Origin: Cryphonectria parasitica EP155
Lineage: Eukaryota > Ascomycota > Sordariomycetes > Diaporthales > Cryphonectriaceae
NCBI RefSeq assembly: GCF_011745365.1
Contig: NW_024468912.1
Coordinates: forward strand, 2,356,001-2,420,000
Direction of reading: 5' to 3'
DNA: 64,000 bases
Position 1 is the stretch's first letter. Each line of letters opens with the position of its first letter. Shown in pieces: positions 1-10,228 of this stretch. Both the position numbers and the translations under genes were made by a program. The notes beneath the pieces are model-generated. The model ran no database searches, was not told the DNA's origin, and saw only the letters and a program-made list of their open reading frames with translations.

Positions 1-920
1 TTCAGAATTAATAGCAGTTGTATACAATATATTCTTGTTTATTACAATTATAGCAAATAATATTATTCCTCTTACTATATTATTTATTAGCAGCATCAAG
101 TTCTATAGAATTAATATGTATAGTGCTGCTCTAAGCTATACTGCTCTATTATTTGCTATTCTTATATTGAAATTTCTTGCTTATATTAGCTAAAAATCTC
201 TAAGTCTAGCTTTCTCTCTTTTTAAACTTCTTTATTCATTGCTTATATAAATAGTTATTAATATGAATTGCTTGATTAGAGAATATTACAAAGTTTTCTA
301 GCTAATTCTGCTTGAAAATCTTATTCTTAATATTATTCTTAAGCTCTTTATAATAGTATTTCATGAGATTCTTATCTTTTTACAGAAATCTTACTAAGAG
401 CTACTTGAATCTAACTATATAAGCAGAAGCTAACTTGATCTGCTTAAGATTTATAAGCTGCTAAGCTATAGTATATTCTTTATTGGAATTACTAAAGATT
501 TTCTTAAAAGCTTTCTCAAAGCTTTCAAAAGAATTGAATATATTCTTAGTATTCTAGGTATGCATGCTGAGATTATTCTGATGCTCTAAGTAGTTATGCA
601 GAGAAGATTTGTATTAGATAAGAGTATTCTTTTCAAAACAAGTTTCTGCTAGAATAACTTTCTCAGATTCCATAATAAACTGAGTTATATGATATAAGAA
701 GTATGCTCTGCAATAAGTAAGAAATTCATGTAGCATCTTCTGATTATCATTATATATAGCGGATTTATTTATTTTATATGCTTTTTCAGCGCTATTAATA
801 GTTGCAGAAATAAACTGCGCTTGTTAAGCTTATTAAGCTAGCTAAACTTATTAATTAGCAATAATAGTGCTCTAAGCTTATTATTATTCATACAAGTTCT
901 GAATATACTGAATAAGCTAG
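1..920 (-). pseudogene. gag fragment of element B (minus strand)
   Basis: Read on the minus strand this matches the N-terminal gag of the other copies: a Gln/Ala-rich start near 830-900, then the capsid-like region, up to the zinc knuckle near 40-80. On the plus strand the same bases give hydrophobic open stretches, which are shadows. Many CAA/CAG codons have become stops, so no product is expected. The 5' end is cut by element A and continues at 8346-8423. Confidence 0.8.
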
Positions 921-925
921 TATAT

Positions 926-1377
926 TGTTATGACTCATCCAACATGCAAGTCACGAAAACAAGTCACGAGTAACAAGAATCAGATATCAAGAACCCAACA
1001 TTCTTACAAAGCATTGATTACATAACTCAGGGTTAGGGTTGTAAAGAAGGGAGGATCGTTAGGCTTGCTAGCGATTCCAACAAGCTTCACACCTTGGATC
1101 GCTAAGCTCGCTAGCGATCCCAACAAGCTATACTGAAGAGCTGAATATATAAGAACACATTCATTTCCATTAAATAGATTCAGTATATAGCTCTTCAGTT
1201 ATCAATCTAAGTATTCAGTTTCATATACTAAGTAGCTCCAAAAGCAATAAATACTTGCATCGCTTATTAAAACTTGTATAATTCCGTATTCAAAAACTTA
1301 ATACTTTAATATCGCTCTTATTAGCATAAACTCTTCATATATTTAAGAATCTTTGAATTGCTGCAGTGCTCATTACA
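926..1377 (+). repeat. 5' LTR of element A (452 bp)
   Basis: It starts TGTTATGACTCATCC and ends GCTCATTACA, the ends shared by all LTRs of this family. A telomere-like GGGTTAGGGTT lies near 1030. The U3 cassette holds two copies of a GGATCGCT...AGCGATCC dyad (1096-1103 and 1113-1120 form the clearest one). A TATA-like tatataag follows at 1146. No TGG-type tRNA primer-binding site follows the LTR; the next bases are TTTTGATAACTC, conserved among copies, so the priming mode is unclear. Confidence 0.93.
1132..1199 (+). promoter_or_regulatory. TATA region flanked by 11-bp inverted repeat
   Basis: ACTGAAGAGCT (1132-1142) and AGCTCTTCAGT (1189-1199) are perfect inverted arms, with the likely TATA box (tatataag) just inside the left arm. 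The same arrangement lies in every LTR here. In the F-type LTR both arms carry matching changes (AACTGAAGAAC at 35426-35436 and GTTCTTCAGTT at 35489-35499). It probably marks the core promoter and the start of the transcript. The RNA structure is inference. Confidence 0.55.
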
Positions 1378-1421
1378 TTTTGATAACTCTTGTTTAAGAA
1401 CGGTTCAGTATTATCCCTTGA

Positions 1422-3529
1422 GCAATACAGAATACAATAGCTTCTCCAGAAACCTCTTCGTTCTTGCATGCCCCCACTTAGGAAGAACTGATCAATCAGA
1501 TATACTAGCTCATCCAGCATATTCAGAATCTGCGCGAATAACAGCAGGCTTAGAGCGCTACTATCGCTAACTAGCAGGCTTAGCTAGCTCAACAAGCTCA
1601 GCAAACACAGTTCATCTCTGCAGTTATCAGTAGTACTGGAAAGGCATATAAGATGAACAAGCCCGCTATATATAACAGCAATCAGAAGATGCTACATAAG
1701 TTTCTTACTTACTATAGAGCATATTTCTTGCACTATGCAATCCAGTTCATTATAGAATCCGAGAAAGTTATTCTTGCAGGAACTTATTTCGAAAAGGATA
1801 TTCTCATTTAGTACAAGCTTTCTTTATGCAATCACTTGGAGCATTAGAACAATCCCAATATACATATCCAGAGTACTAAGAATATATTCGATTTCTTTAA
1901 GAGCTTCGAGAAAGCTCTCAAAGAAATCTTTAGTAATTCTAACGAAGAATGCATTATAGCTTAGCAGCTTATAAACCTTAGATAGATTAAGTTAGCTTCT
2001 GCTTATATAATCAGATTTAAGCAATTCTTAGCGCAATTTCTATAGAAAAATAAGAATCTTATAAAGCATTATTATAAGAAACTTAAGAATGATATTAAAG
2101 ATGAAATCTTTAAGCAGGATTAGCTAGAGAATTTCGCAATATTCTCTAATTAAGCTATCTATATTAATAACTATCTGTATAAACAATGAATAGAGAAATC
2201 CAAGAAGAAAGAAAGCCAGACTTGAAGATTTCCAGCTAATACAGATAAGAAACTCCAAAACAAGAATAGCAGTTAATATAGCAGTACAGCTCAGAGCAGT
2301 ACTATGCATGCTAATTCTATAGAACTTAATGCTGCTAATAAGCAGTATAGCAAGAAGAACAGCATTACTTGCTACAACTGCAACAAATAAGAATATATTA
2401 TATGCAACTGCTATTAATCTCGGAAGAATAAATAGCAACTAATTCAGAAAGAATGCTAGATAAATATCGCTTGATAACAGAAATCCAATCAACTGAGCAA
2501 AAACATTTCCTTAGAGCAAGTATCGGATTCTATTGATTATGGAAATCTTAGCTAGATATTCTGCTATAATAATAACTGCTTAATACATCTCTCGAGTAAA
2601 AAAGATTCAGAATAGTTCCCTCAGAAACCTAAGCGCTATAGACAGATAGCAACAGCAGAGCAAGGATATACGCCCAGCACGAATACAAGCAGCAACAACT
2701 CGAACTGCTCTGATATCACTGAATGAAGCATTCAGATGCTGAAGAAAGAGCTTAACAATAATGCTCTTCGCTATTCCTCATCATCTGCACCAGATACCAT
2801 AACTAGAAACATGAATAAGGGATAATACCCTCTTGGCTACTGGTATGAATACTTAAGCAACATAGAGAACGCTTCTTAAGCAACAGAAAGATCAAGCTAG
2901 AGCAAACAACCTAGCAGCTTGCAGAAGCTTCTTGCAAACAACAGGCCCAACAAGCTTAAAGGAAGATTTCCTTTCAGCATTGGATGGAATAAGGAAACAA
3001 CATGAGTCGAATATCTCATCTACAGAATAGAGCTAAAAGAGCTCTTCATCTGCATTCTCTTGCAGAACATCAAGATATAAGAAGATGAGAATCCTCGAAT
3101 CAGCCTACTTTACAACCTACATTACGAACTAGCTTGGATCTCTTGTATCTATCATAGCTGCAGAACGTATTTCTCGGATAAGATGCAATACGAATAATTT
3201 CCCATTAAAGAATCAGAACAAATCCTTCAGGCTATTAAAGAATAGGAACTCCGCTTCAGAAAGGTTCTTAATAAATAGTATTACAATATATACATTGAAC
3301 TACTAGATAATTGCTCCAGGCAATGTGTAAATAAGAAGATAAAATGGTAGCAGTATAAAACAATACTCTGTACAATTTATATTAATAATAAGATTTGCAA
3401 CTAGTATTAATAGAAGAAAGACTAGAAATAATAATAATATGAGCAAAAGCAAGCTAAGAAGCTTGCTCAAAAAGCAGCAAAGCAGGCTTAGAAGAATAAG
3501 CAGTTCTTAACGAATCCAAAAGAACAGAA
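1422..3529 (+). pseudogene. gag of element A, RIP-inactivated
   Basis: The frame opens just after a conserved TGA (1419-1421). The first in-frame ATG is at 1653, so the true start is uncertain. Order: Gln/Ala-rich N-terminus, capsid-like region, CCHC zinc knuckle (Cys codons 2370-2372, 2379-2381 and 2409-2411; the His codon is now TAT), then about 1.1 kb of unrecognised sequence ending in a Lys/Ala/Gln-rich tail. Scattered TAA/TAG/TGA codons at former CAA/CAG/TGG positions break it. It would have formed the nucleocapsid particle. pol follows in the -1 frame, a relation also seen in F and G. Confidence 0.8.
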
Positions 3530-6500
3530 TTGCTTATAAAGAGATTGCAGATAATCAGATTAGAACAGTCTTTATATAAAGCTTTCAGAATAGATTATAC
3601 TTATATCAAGTTTGATATATACATTCAAGAACACAAATACAGTATACTATTGAATAGTAGCGCTCAGAGAAACTTCATATCCCTACATATCATCAATCAG
3701 GTACAACTACAATGGAGATAGAAGAAATGCTTATACATTCTCAGCACTGTAGAAGAATAATCTATTGCATATAATCAAGAAGTAATCAATAAGAAGACTA
3801 ATTATTTATTTATTTTAATCTAAGAATGCATAATCAGAGCTTTCTTTGATATCACGGATATAGCACAGCATAAGCTGATTATAGAGCTTTTATAGCTTAA
3901 AGAGCATAATCCTCGAATCAATTGAACTACTAGCTAGCTCTTATGAGAACAAGCTATATTCAGAGAAATAGTTATAATCAATAGCGCAGGATTAAAGCTA
4001 GTAGTTGAAGAATACTCAGAAAAAGAAGCTTTACACAACTTCATACATACCTTCAAGTCAGCAGGGCTAGCAGTTCAAGGAGAAGGATTTAGTAACAAAC
4101 GAACCCAAATAATGCCAGAGCGCTAACAAGTTAGCAAAATAACAGAAGCAAGATCCTCAGCAAGTTAGTCTGCTCTGGAGCAACAAGGAAAAGCTTCAGA
4201 ATGTGGATTATGAACTCATACAGGAAAAATCTCGAAATCAGGCCCTCAAGCGCTCGCTCCAGCCCGGAGCAGATACTCAAGGCTCTTAAAAACAATGAAT
4301 GAAAAGAAGCATATTCAACAGTATCTACTATTCCTTCAGATAGCAGAAACAGCATAAGGATCAGAACTAATACTTGCGAACATATTACGAGAATATTATA
4401 AGTTCAAGAAACTATTCCAGAAAGAATTGAATACAGAATTGCTAGAATACAGCTCATACAATTACAAGATTCTGCTGCAAGAAGAAAAACAGCTCAAATT
4501 CTTCCTCATCTACGGATTGAATCAGATATAGCTAGAAATACTTAGGGAGTATCTTGATGAGAATCTTAAGAAAGAATATATATAATTATTATAATCATCA
4601 GCAGAATATCCTATTCTGTTTATACCTAAAAAGAACAGCAAACTCAGACTATATATTGATTATAAGCAATTCAATAATATTATAATTAAGAACCAATATC
4701 CGTTGCTATTCATCAAGGAATTACAAGATAGATTGTAAGAAGCATAGTAATTCATAGTTCTGAATCTGAAAGAAGCTTATAATCTGATTAGAGTAAAGAA
4801 AGAAGAAGAATAGAAAACTGCTTTCAGAATATGCTATAGATATTACGAGTATTTAATTATGCTTTTTAATCTAATAAATGCTCTAGCTTCGTTCCAAAAA
4901 ATAATCAATCATATTCTGTATAAATACCTAAATCAGTTCATCATTGCCTATCTTAACAATATTCTTATTTACTCTCGAATATTGGAAGAATACAAGAAAT
5001 ATATGGAAATAGTATTGCAAATGCTCCAAGATGCAAAACTTCTTATAGAATCTGTAAAGAATTACTTTCATATACAAAAGATTGATTATCTCGGATTTAC
5101 AATCAAGCTAGGATGTATTAAGCTACAGAAAAATAAGATAGAAGCTATTAGAAATTAGCTAGTTCCCAGGAATATCAGAGATATTAGATCTTTCCTTGAA
5201 TACATCAACTTCTACAGGCAGTTCATTAGGAACTACAGCCGGATTGCACATTCCCTTACAAATCTCATTAAAAAGGAGCAACTCTTTGAATAAATCTCCG
5301 AGGCATAAGAAGCCTTTGATAAGATTATCAAGTATATTATCTCAGAGCTAGTTCTGTATAAAGCAGATCTCTACAAACCCTTCGAAGTTGAAACTGATGC
5401 ATCGGAATATGCACTTGGAGAACAACTTAGCTAGCAAGATAACTAAGAATGTTTAAGAATTATAAGCAACTTCTCGAAGAAGTTAAATAACTCAGAAATC
5501 AATTACGGAATCTCTAATCAGAAGCTTATAGCAATAGTAAAAGCTTTTGAGAAATAGTAATACTATCTCATTAATGCATAATACTTGATTATAGTTCACT
5601 CAGATTATAAAAATCTAACTATGTTTATAATAATTAAGATTTTGAATAAACAACAAGTTAGATAAGCAGAATTCCTTTTACAGTTCGACTTCAAGATTAT
5701 ATACTGCAAAAGCTCGAAGAATAGATGAGCAGATGCTCTTAGCAGAAGATCAGACTATCGAGATGCAGATTCCTCGGATATACAGAACATCTTTGCTCAA
5801 GATAAGTTAGAAAATCTTATTAATACATATAGAGAATTGAATGCTGCCTTCAGAATTGAATTCTTGAAGAAGAATCCAGAATCAATAACTTCAGATGAAC
5901 AAAATAACTACATCAGAGATATATACAGTGCACCAGTACATAGGTATCAGAAAGTTAGAGCAATCTACGAATGCTTTAAAAAATACTGGAACTCATTAGG
6001 CCTTAGGAAAAGAATTGAGAATATCCTACAACAATGCAATAGCTGCAAGAAGAATAAAGCAGAAAAATACAAGCTTTATGAACTACTGCATTCCTTACTA
6101 GTATTTATAATTATTTAGCAATCTATTAGTCTAAACTTCATTATTAAGCTATCTCTCTTATGAGAATTCTTAACTAAAGTGCAATATAATAGCATTCTAG
6201 TAATAGTTTGCAAACTGAGCAAGTATGCTTATTTTCTTTCTTATAAGGAAAGCAGTATAGCAGAGAAACTTGCATATACATTTCTCAGAATGATTATCGC
6301 TAATTATAGTATGCTAGAAGAAGTAATCTCTAATAGAAATAGAAAATTCAACTCAAAGTTTTGAACTTTGCTTATAAAACAGCTTAGAATATATTACAGA
6401 ATATTTATAGCATTTTACTTACAAATAGATAAATAGATAGAAAGAATGAATTAGATTATTAAATAATATCTACAATACTATATTAATCAGAAATAGAATA

Positions 6501-7174
6501 ACTAGATTAATCTATTACTTCTTATACAATTCGCTTATAATAGCATAGATACAAGCACAATAAAGAAATTACTATTCTTCATATTCTATAAATACAACTC
6601 AATAGCTTACTACGAAGTATTGCTAGAAGCAGATGCAGAAGCTGCAGATAAAAGGATTAAGAAAATTAAGAAAGTTCAGAAGAAACTCCGATCAGAATTA
6701 TAATTCGTTCAAGAATGAATAATGCAGTATACAAACTCTAAAAGAATTGAGAAATCAATTCTATAGAAGGAAGATAAGATCTATCTACTTCGAAAAAATA
6801 TCAAAATAATAAGATCTAGCAATAAACTCAACTATAAGAAGTTAGAACTATTCAAAATCTTGTAACAGATTTCCTTAGTTAATTATAAGTTAGCATTATC
6901 TTATAGAATGAGAATATATCTGATTTTCCACATTTCACTGCTAGAACTAGCAGCACAGGAAATACTAACAAACAATACAACAGAAGTAGAAAACAATGAA
7001 TCAGAATATAAGGTAGAAAAGATCCTCAAGCATAGAAGCATAGACAATACAAGGGAATACCTCATTAAGTGAAAAGGTTACCTAGCAAGCGAAAACTCAT
7101 GAGAACCACGGAAGAACATTGAAAACGCTTAGGAAAAAATAGCTGAATATTGGAAAAGAAAAGCCAGCACCTAA
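3530..7174 (+). pseudogene. pol of element A: PR-RT-RNase H-IN-chromodomain
   Basis: One long frame interrupted by RIP stops. The protease motif LDSGAQ now reads LNSSAQ (Asp codon AAT at 3653-3655). RT has a VDYRQLN-like motif near 4640-4680 and the catalytic YLDD box now reads YLNN (4949-4960). RNase H keeps ETDASEYA near 5391. Integrase keeps CNSC at about 6032-6045 and one zinc-binding His near 5940; its first catalytic Asp is Asn near 6134, while the TER glutamate survives near 6443. A chromodomain (about 6985-7140) has two Trp codons changed to TGA. The stop TAA (7172-7174) overlaps the antisense ORF stop. It cannot encode active enzymes. Confidence 0.93.
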
Positions 7175-7797
7175 GATAATCGCTCCGCCCCGAACCGAGA
7201 CTTAGAAGCTTTAGAAACCTTACTCTCCAGAAAGCCCAACCAATCTACCACAAACCCCCCCAAATCCACAGAATTCCAATCGAAACCTTCAAAGGAAGAA
7301 TCCTCAGCTGCAATAGCAGATTCCTCTGCTACTACAGCCTGCACTTCAGCAGCAATACGCACCCTCTCAGCCTCAGCTTCCTCAGCCTTCTCTTTCTCAA
7401 GCTCTTTAAGATTCTTAAGATCTTAACAAATAGCTCGAGATATCTTCTTATGCTATATCTTCTTTTATTAATATAATTAAAGCAATTTTAATTCCAATTC
7501 TTCTATCTCATTCTCTAGCTTTCAATGCTAAATAGAAATAAGGAGAAGTTCAGCAGCATTCGTTGATTTCAGAATGTTGCACTTAACGCGATTCTGAGAA
7601 ACGCACTCTGAGCAACAGGATGAATCGTAAGAAGAAACGATACACGATTGCAGATCTTAACTATTACAATAAGAACAGAGATGCATATTGAAACCGTTTG
7701 AAAGAATGAACTGAAGAAGGAGATCTTTCTGCTTCTTTTTGTTGGAACGAGAATTCGAGAATTTCAATTTTGCAACTTTATTAATTTTGTTCAGCAT
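7171..7797 (-). pseudogene. antisense Cys-rich/coiled-coil ORF, variant 1 (A)
   Basis: It starts at an ATG on the minus strand (7795-7797, MLNKINKVAKLKF) and ends at TAG (7171-7173). N-terminal basic stretch, then a Cys cluster of the type C-x2-C-x7-C-x9-C-x2-C, a charged middle likely to form a coiled coil, and the C-terminus AAEVQAV...GFDWNSVDLGG...SRFGAERLS. A few Gln codons became stops. The C-terminal third remains open. Element I carries the same variant. Function unknown; a zinc-binding regulatory protein is a guess. Confidence 0.7.
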
Positions 7798-7877
7798 TTT
7801 GATTAGAAAAGCAAGATTATGAATACAGAAACTTGCTAGAATACTTATAGAAGATTGTTGGGAATAATAACTAATAA

Positions 7878-7888
7878 GAGGGAGATGA
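7878..7888 (+). other. polypurine tract of element A
   Basis: GAGGGAGATGA lies directly before the 3' LTR and should prime plus-strand DNA synthesis. The same tract is seen before the 3' LTR of F (42291-42303) and, reversed, after the 3' LTRs of C, E and I. Between it and the antisense ORF start (7798-7877) there is no frame; this gap or the adjoining LTR would have to hold the promoter of the antisense gene. Confidence 0.75.
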
Positions 7889-8340
7889 TATTATAATCTA
7901 TTCAATATGCAGATTACGAAAACAAATTATAAGTAATAAGAATCAGATATTAAGAATCTAATATTCTTATAAAGCATTGATTATATAATCCAGGATTAGA
8001 GTTGTAAAGAAGGAAGAATTGTTAGGCTCGCTAGCAATTCTAACAAGCTTTACATCTTGAATCGCTAAGCTCGCCAGCAATTCCAACGAGCTATACTGAA
8101 GAGCTGGATATATAAGAATATATTCATTTCCATTAGATAGATTCAGTATATAGCTCTTCAGTTGTCAATCTAAGTATTCAGTTTCATATACTAAGTAGCT
8201 CCAAAGGCAGTGAATACTTGCATTGCTTATTAGAACTTGTACAGTTCTGTATTCAAGAACTTAATATTTTGATACCGCTCTTGTTAGCATAAACTCTTCG
8301 TATACTTAAGAATCTTCGGATTGCTGCAGTGCTCATTACA
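7889..8340 (+). repeat. 3' LTR of element A (452 bp)
   Basis: Same length as the 5' LTR and aligned to it along its whole length, but with more C-to-T and G-to-A changes; the start is now TATTATAATC. The target duplication tatat follows at 8341-8345. Confidence 0.93.
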
Positions 8341-8345
8341 TATAT

Positions 8346-8468
8346 CTAGTTAATCAGTTCTTCCTGAGTAGAAGCATATAAGAATGAAGAGATTTCTGGA
8401 GAAGCTATTGTATTCTGTATTGTTTAAGAGGATAATACTGAACTGTTTTTGAATAAAAATTATCAAAA
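8346..8468 (-). pseudogene. gag start and leader of element B
   Basis: This is the continuation of 1-920 after element A is removed. On the minus strand the gag frame opens after the conserved stop near 8424-8426. The remainder is the short leader between the LTR and gag, with the TTTTGATAA-like block next to the LTR. Confidence 0.8.
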
Positions 8469-8913
8469 TATAATAAGCACTGCAGCAATCTGAAGATTCC
8501 AAAGTATACAAAGAGGGTTTATGCTAATAAGAGCGGTATCAAAATGCTAAGTTCTTGAATACGGAACTATACAAGTCTCAGTAAGCAATATAAGTATTTA
8601 CTGCTTTTGGAGCTATCAGAGTAGAGAGTAATCTGATACTTAGATTAATAACTGAAGAGCTATGTATAATAATCTATCTAGTTGGTAATGAACGTATCCT
8701 TATATATCCAGCTCTTCATCGTGGCTCACCTGGCTTACTGTAATCCGTGATCTGCATCGTGGTGATTCAGTGAGTGGCTCACCTGTGTTATCGTGATTCA
8801 ACCCTAACCCTTGCTTATATAATTCCTGGTGGTTGTTCGATGTTGGGTTGTGACACCTGGTTCCTTGTTGGCGGAGCCTGTTTCGTGACCTGCATGTTGA
8901 ATGGGTCATAACA
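8469..8913 (-). repeat. 5' LTR of element B (445 bp)
   Basis: On the plus strand it runs from TATAATAAGCACTGC to GGGTCATAACA. Its U3 cassette (about 8712-8800) is unique in the window: the phrase GTGGCTCACCTG occurs twice with GTGATC/GATTC half-sites. The CCCTAACCC motif (near 8805) is intact. The right half is nearly free of RIP while the left half is mutated. Confidence 0.9.
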
Positions 8914-9074
8914 ATCAGATTACTCTTTTACTCTGATAGCTTCAAAGATAATGAATACTTGCATAGTTATTATAATTATATTTCTGTATTCAAAGCTTAT
9001 ACTTAGCACTGCTCTTATTAGCATAAATCCCTTGTATACTTTGAAATCTTCGGATTACTGCAGTGCTTATTACA
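8914..9074 (+). repeat. LTR tail Z (3' 161 bp of a plus-strand LTR)
   Basis: This is the end of a plus-strand LTR, from the ATCAGATTACTC block to TGCTTATTACA, cut on its left by element B. It resembles the H and C LTR subtype. Only 9 bp (9075-9083) separate it from the oppositely oriented LTR of C, so together they make a long hairpin. Whether Z is a solo LTR or the end of a complete element cannot be seen. Confidence 0.85.
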
Positions 9075-9083
9075 TTGTGCTAC

Positions 9084-9521
9084 TGTAATGAGCACTGCAG
9101 CAATCCGAAGATTCCAAAGTATACAAGAGGTTTATGCTAATAAGAGCAGTGCTAAGTATAAGCTTTGAATACAGAAATACAACTGTAATAATTATGCAAG
9201 TATTTACTATCTTTGAAGCTATTAGAGTAAGAGAGTAATCTGATACTTAGATTAATAACTAAAGAGCTATATACTGAATCTATCTAATGATAATAAATGT
9301 GTTCTTATATATTCAGCTCTTTAGTATAGCTTACTTTGGCTTACTACTGATTCAGGTAATCCGAGCTTACTGAATCACCTAATAATCCAGTAATCTATCT
9401 CTGCTGTATTCCTAACTCTGAGCTATATAATTAATATTTAGTTAGAACGTTAAGTTTTTAATATCTAGTTCTTATTACTTGTAATCTGTTTCGTAATCTG
9501 CATATTGAATAAGTTATAATA
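9084..9521 (-). repeat. 3' LTR of element C (438 bp)
   Basis: Plus-strand ends are TGTAATGAGCACTGC and AAGTTATAATA. The U3 cassette carries a GATTCAG...CTGAATC dyad near 9350-9385. The reversed polypurine tract (tcatctctctt) follows at 9522. Confidence 0.93.
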
Positions 9522-9613
9522 TCATCTCTCTTCTATTAGCTATTATTCTCAATAGTCTTCTATAAGTATTCCAGCAAGTTTTCTGTATGCATAATCTTAC
9601 TTTCCTAATTGAG

Positions 9614-10228
9614 ATGTTGAATAGAATCAACAAATCTTATATTTCCAAGTTTCATTCTCGAAAGACTAAGGAATATAAAAGTCTTCTTTCTGCTATTCTC
9701 CAAAATTCCTTCACTATACTTTCCTATTCGTTTTATAAGAATTAAAGTATTCCTTTCTATCAAGTTTCTCCTCTTAACTCTTCCTATTATGCTAAATGCA
9801 TTCAACTTAATTGTTTCTAATACAATGTATAAAGCATTAGCTCTTCGAAGCTATACAAGATCGCTATTCAGTATTAAGAGCTGAAGAATAAGTTGCAAGC
9901 TGCTAAGAAGAAAGTTCTTCAGCTATGCAAGCAGAAAAGAATATAATTTGAAAAGATAATACATACTGTTCATTGCAGCATTAACAATATAAAGAAGTTG
10001 AATTGCATCAAAGCTCAGAAAGCTAAAGAGAAATGTTATTATGCTGCTATTGCTATATAGAAGGCTGTATTTAAGGAGTTAGCTATAATTATTAGAAATT
10101 CTTTCTTTAAAAGGTTTGATTGAAATTCTGTAAATATAGGGAATTCTATAATAGATTAGTTGGATTTCCTGAAGAATAAGATTTCTGAAGCTCTTGAGTT
10201 TCAGTTTAGAGCGGAGTAATTATTCTAA
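9614..10228 (+). pseudogene. antisense Cys-rich ORF of element C
   Basis: It lies opposite to C's own pol. It starts ATG at 9614 (MLNRINKSYISKFHSRK) and, ignoring RIP stops, reaches the conserved final stop at 10226-10228. The first two Cys positions of the cluster now read YSFY, as in element E, which fits TGT-to-TAT changes. The C-terminus keeps FD-x-NSVNIGN and ISEALEF, with the Trp codon changed to TGA. Many stops; not functional. Confidence 0.6.

Larger units (their letters stand above)
926..8340 (+). mobile_element. Chromovirus copy A, full length, TSD tatat
   Basis: This is a complete 7,415-bp Ty3/gypsy element with two 452-bp LTRs and a perfect 5-bp duplication (tatat at 921-925 and 8341-8345). 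Internally it holds gag, pol with a chromodomain, a polypurine tract and an opposite-strand ORF. The two LTRs differ almost only by transitions typical of RIP. The 5' half, especially around 2640-3200, keeps more G and C than the 3' half. It is inserted into the gag leader of element B. Confidence 0.95.
1..8913 (-). mobile_element. Chromovirus copy B, 5' part only
   Basis: This is a minus-strand Ty3/gypsy element whose 3' part lies left of the window. Visible are its 5' LTR (8469-8913), its gag leader (8346-8468) and the N-terminal half of gag (1-920). Element A split it at 925/926, leaving tatat on both sides (921-925 and 8341-8345). The bases after the LTR, atcag at 8914-8918, would be its target duplication, but the partner copy is outside the window. 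B itself landed in a plus-strand LTR (Z). It is heavily RIP-mutated. Confidence 0.85.

Noticed and set aside
1378..1400. tRNA primer-binding site after the 5' LTR
   Set aside because: No TGG follows the LTR. The conserved TTTTGATAACTC does not match a tRNA 3' end I can name, and RIP could have changed it; left unassigned.
2124..2438. Minus-strand hydrophobic ORF that looks like a membrane protein (also near 36479-36742, 44669-44875 and plus-strand 61808-62122)
   Set aside because: It is the reverse strand of gag around the zinc knuckle in each copy. Lys/Asn/Glu-rich AT-rich coding gives Leu/Ile/Phe when read backwards.
8700..8909. Open frames in the cleaner LTRs (also 13126-13320, 13486-13707, 43316-43510, 51185-51382, 51597-51986)
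   Set aside because: They sit in LTRs, differ between subtypes and owe their openness to higher GC and few stops. No start context or conservation.
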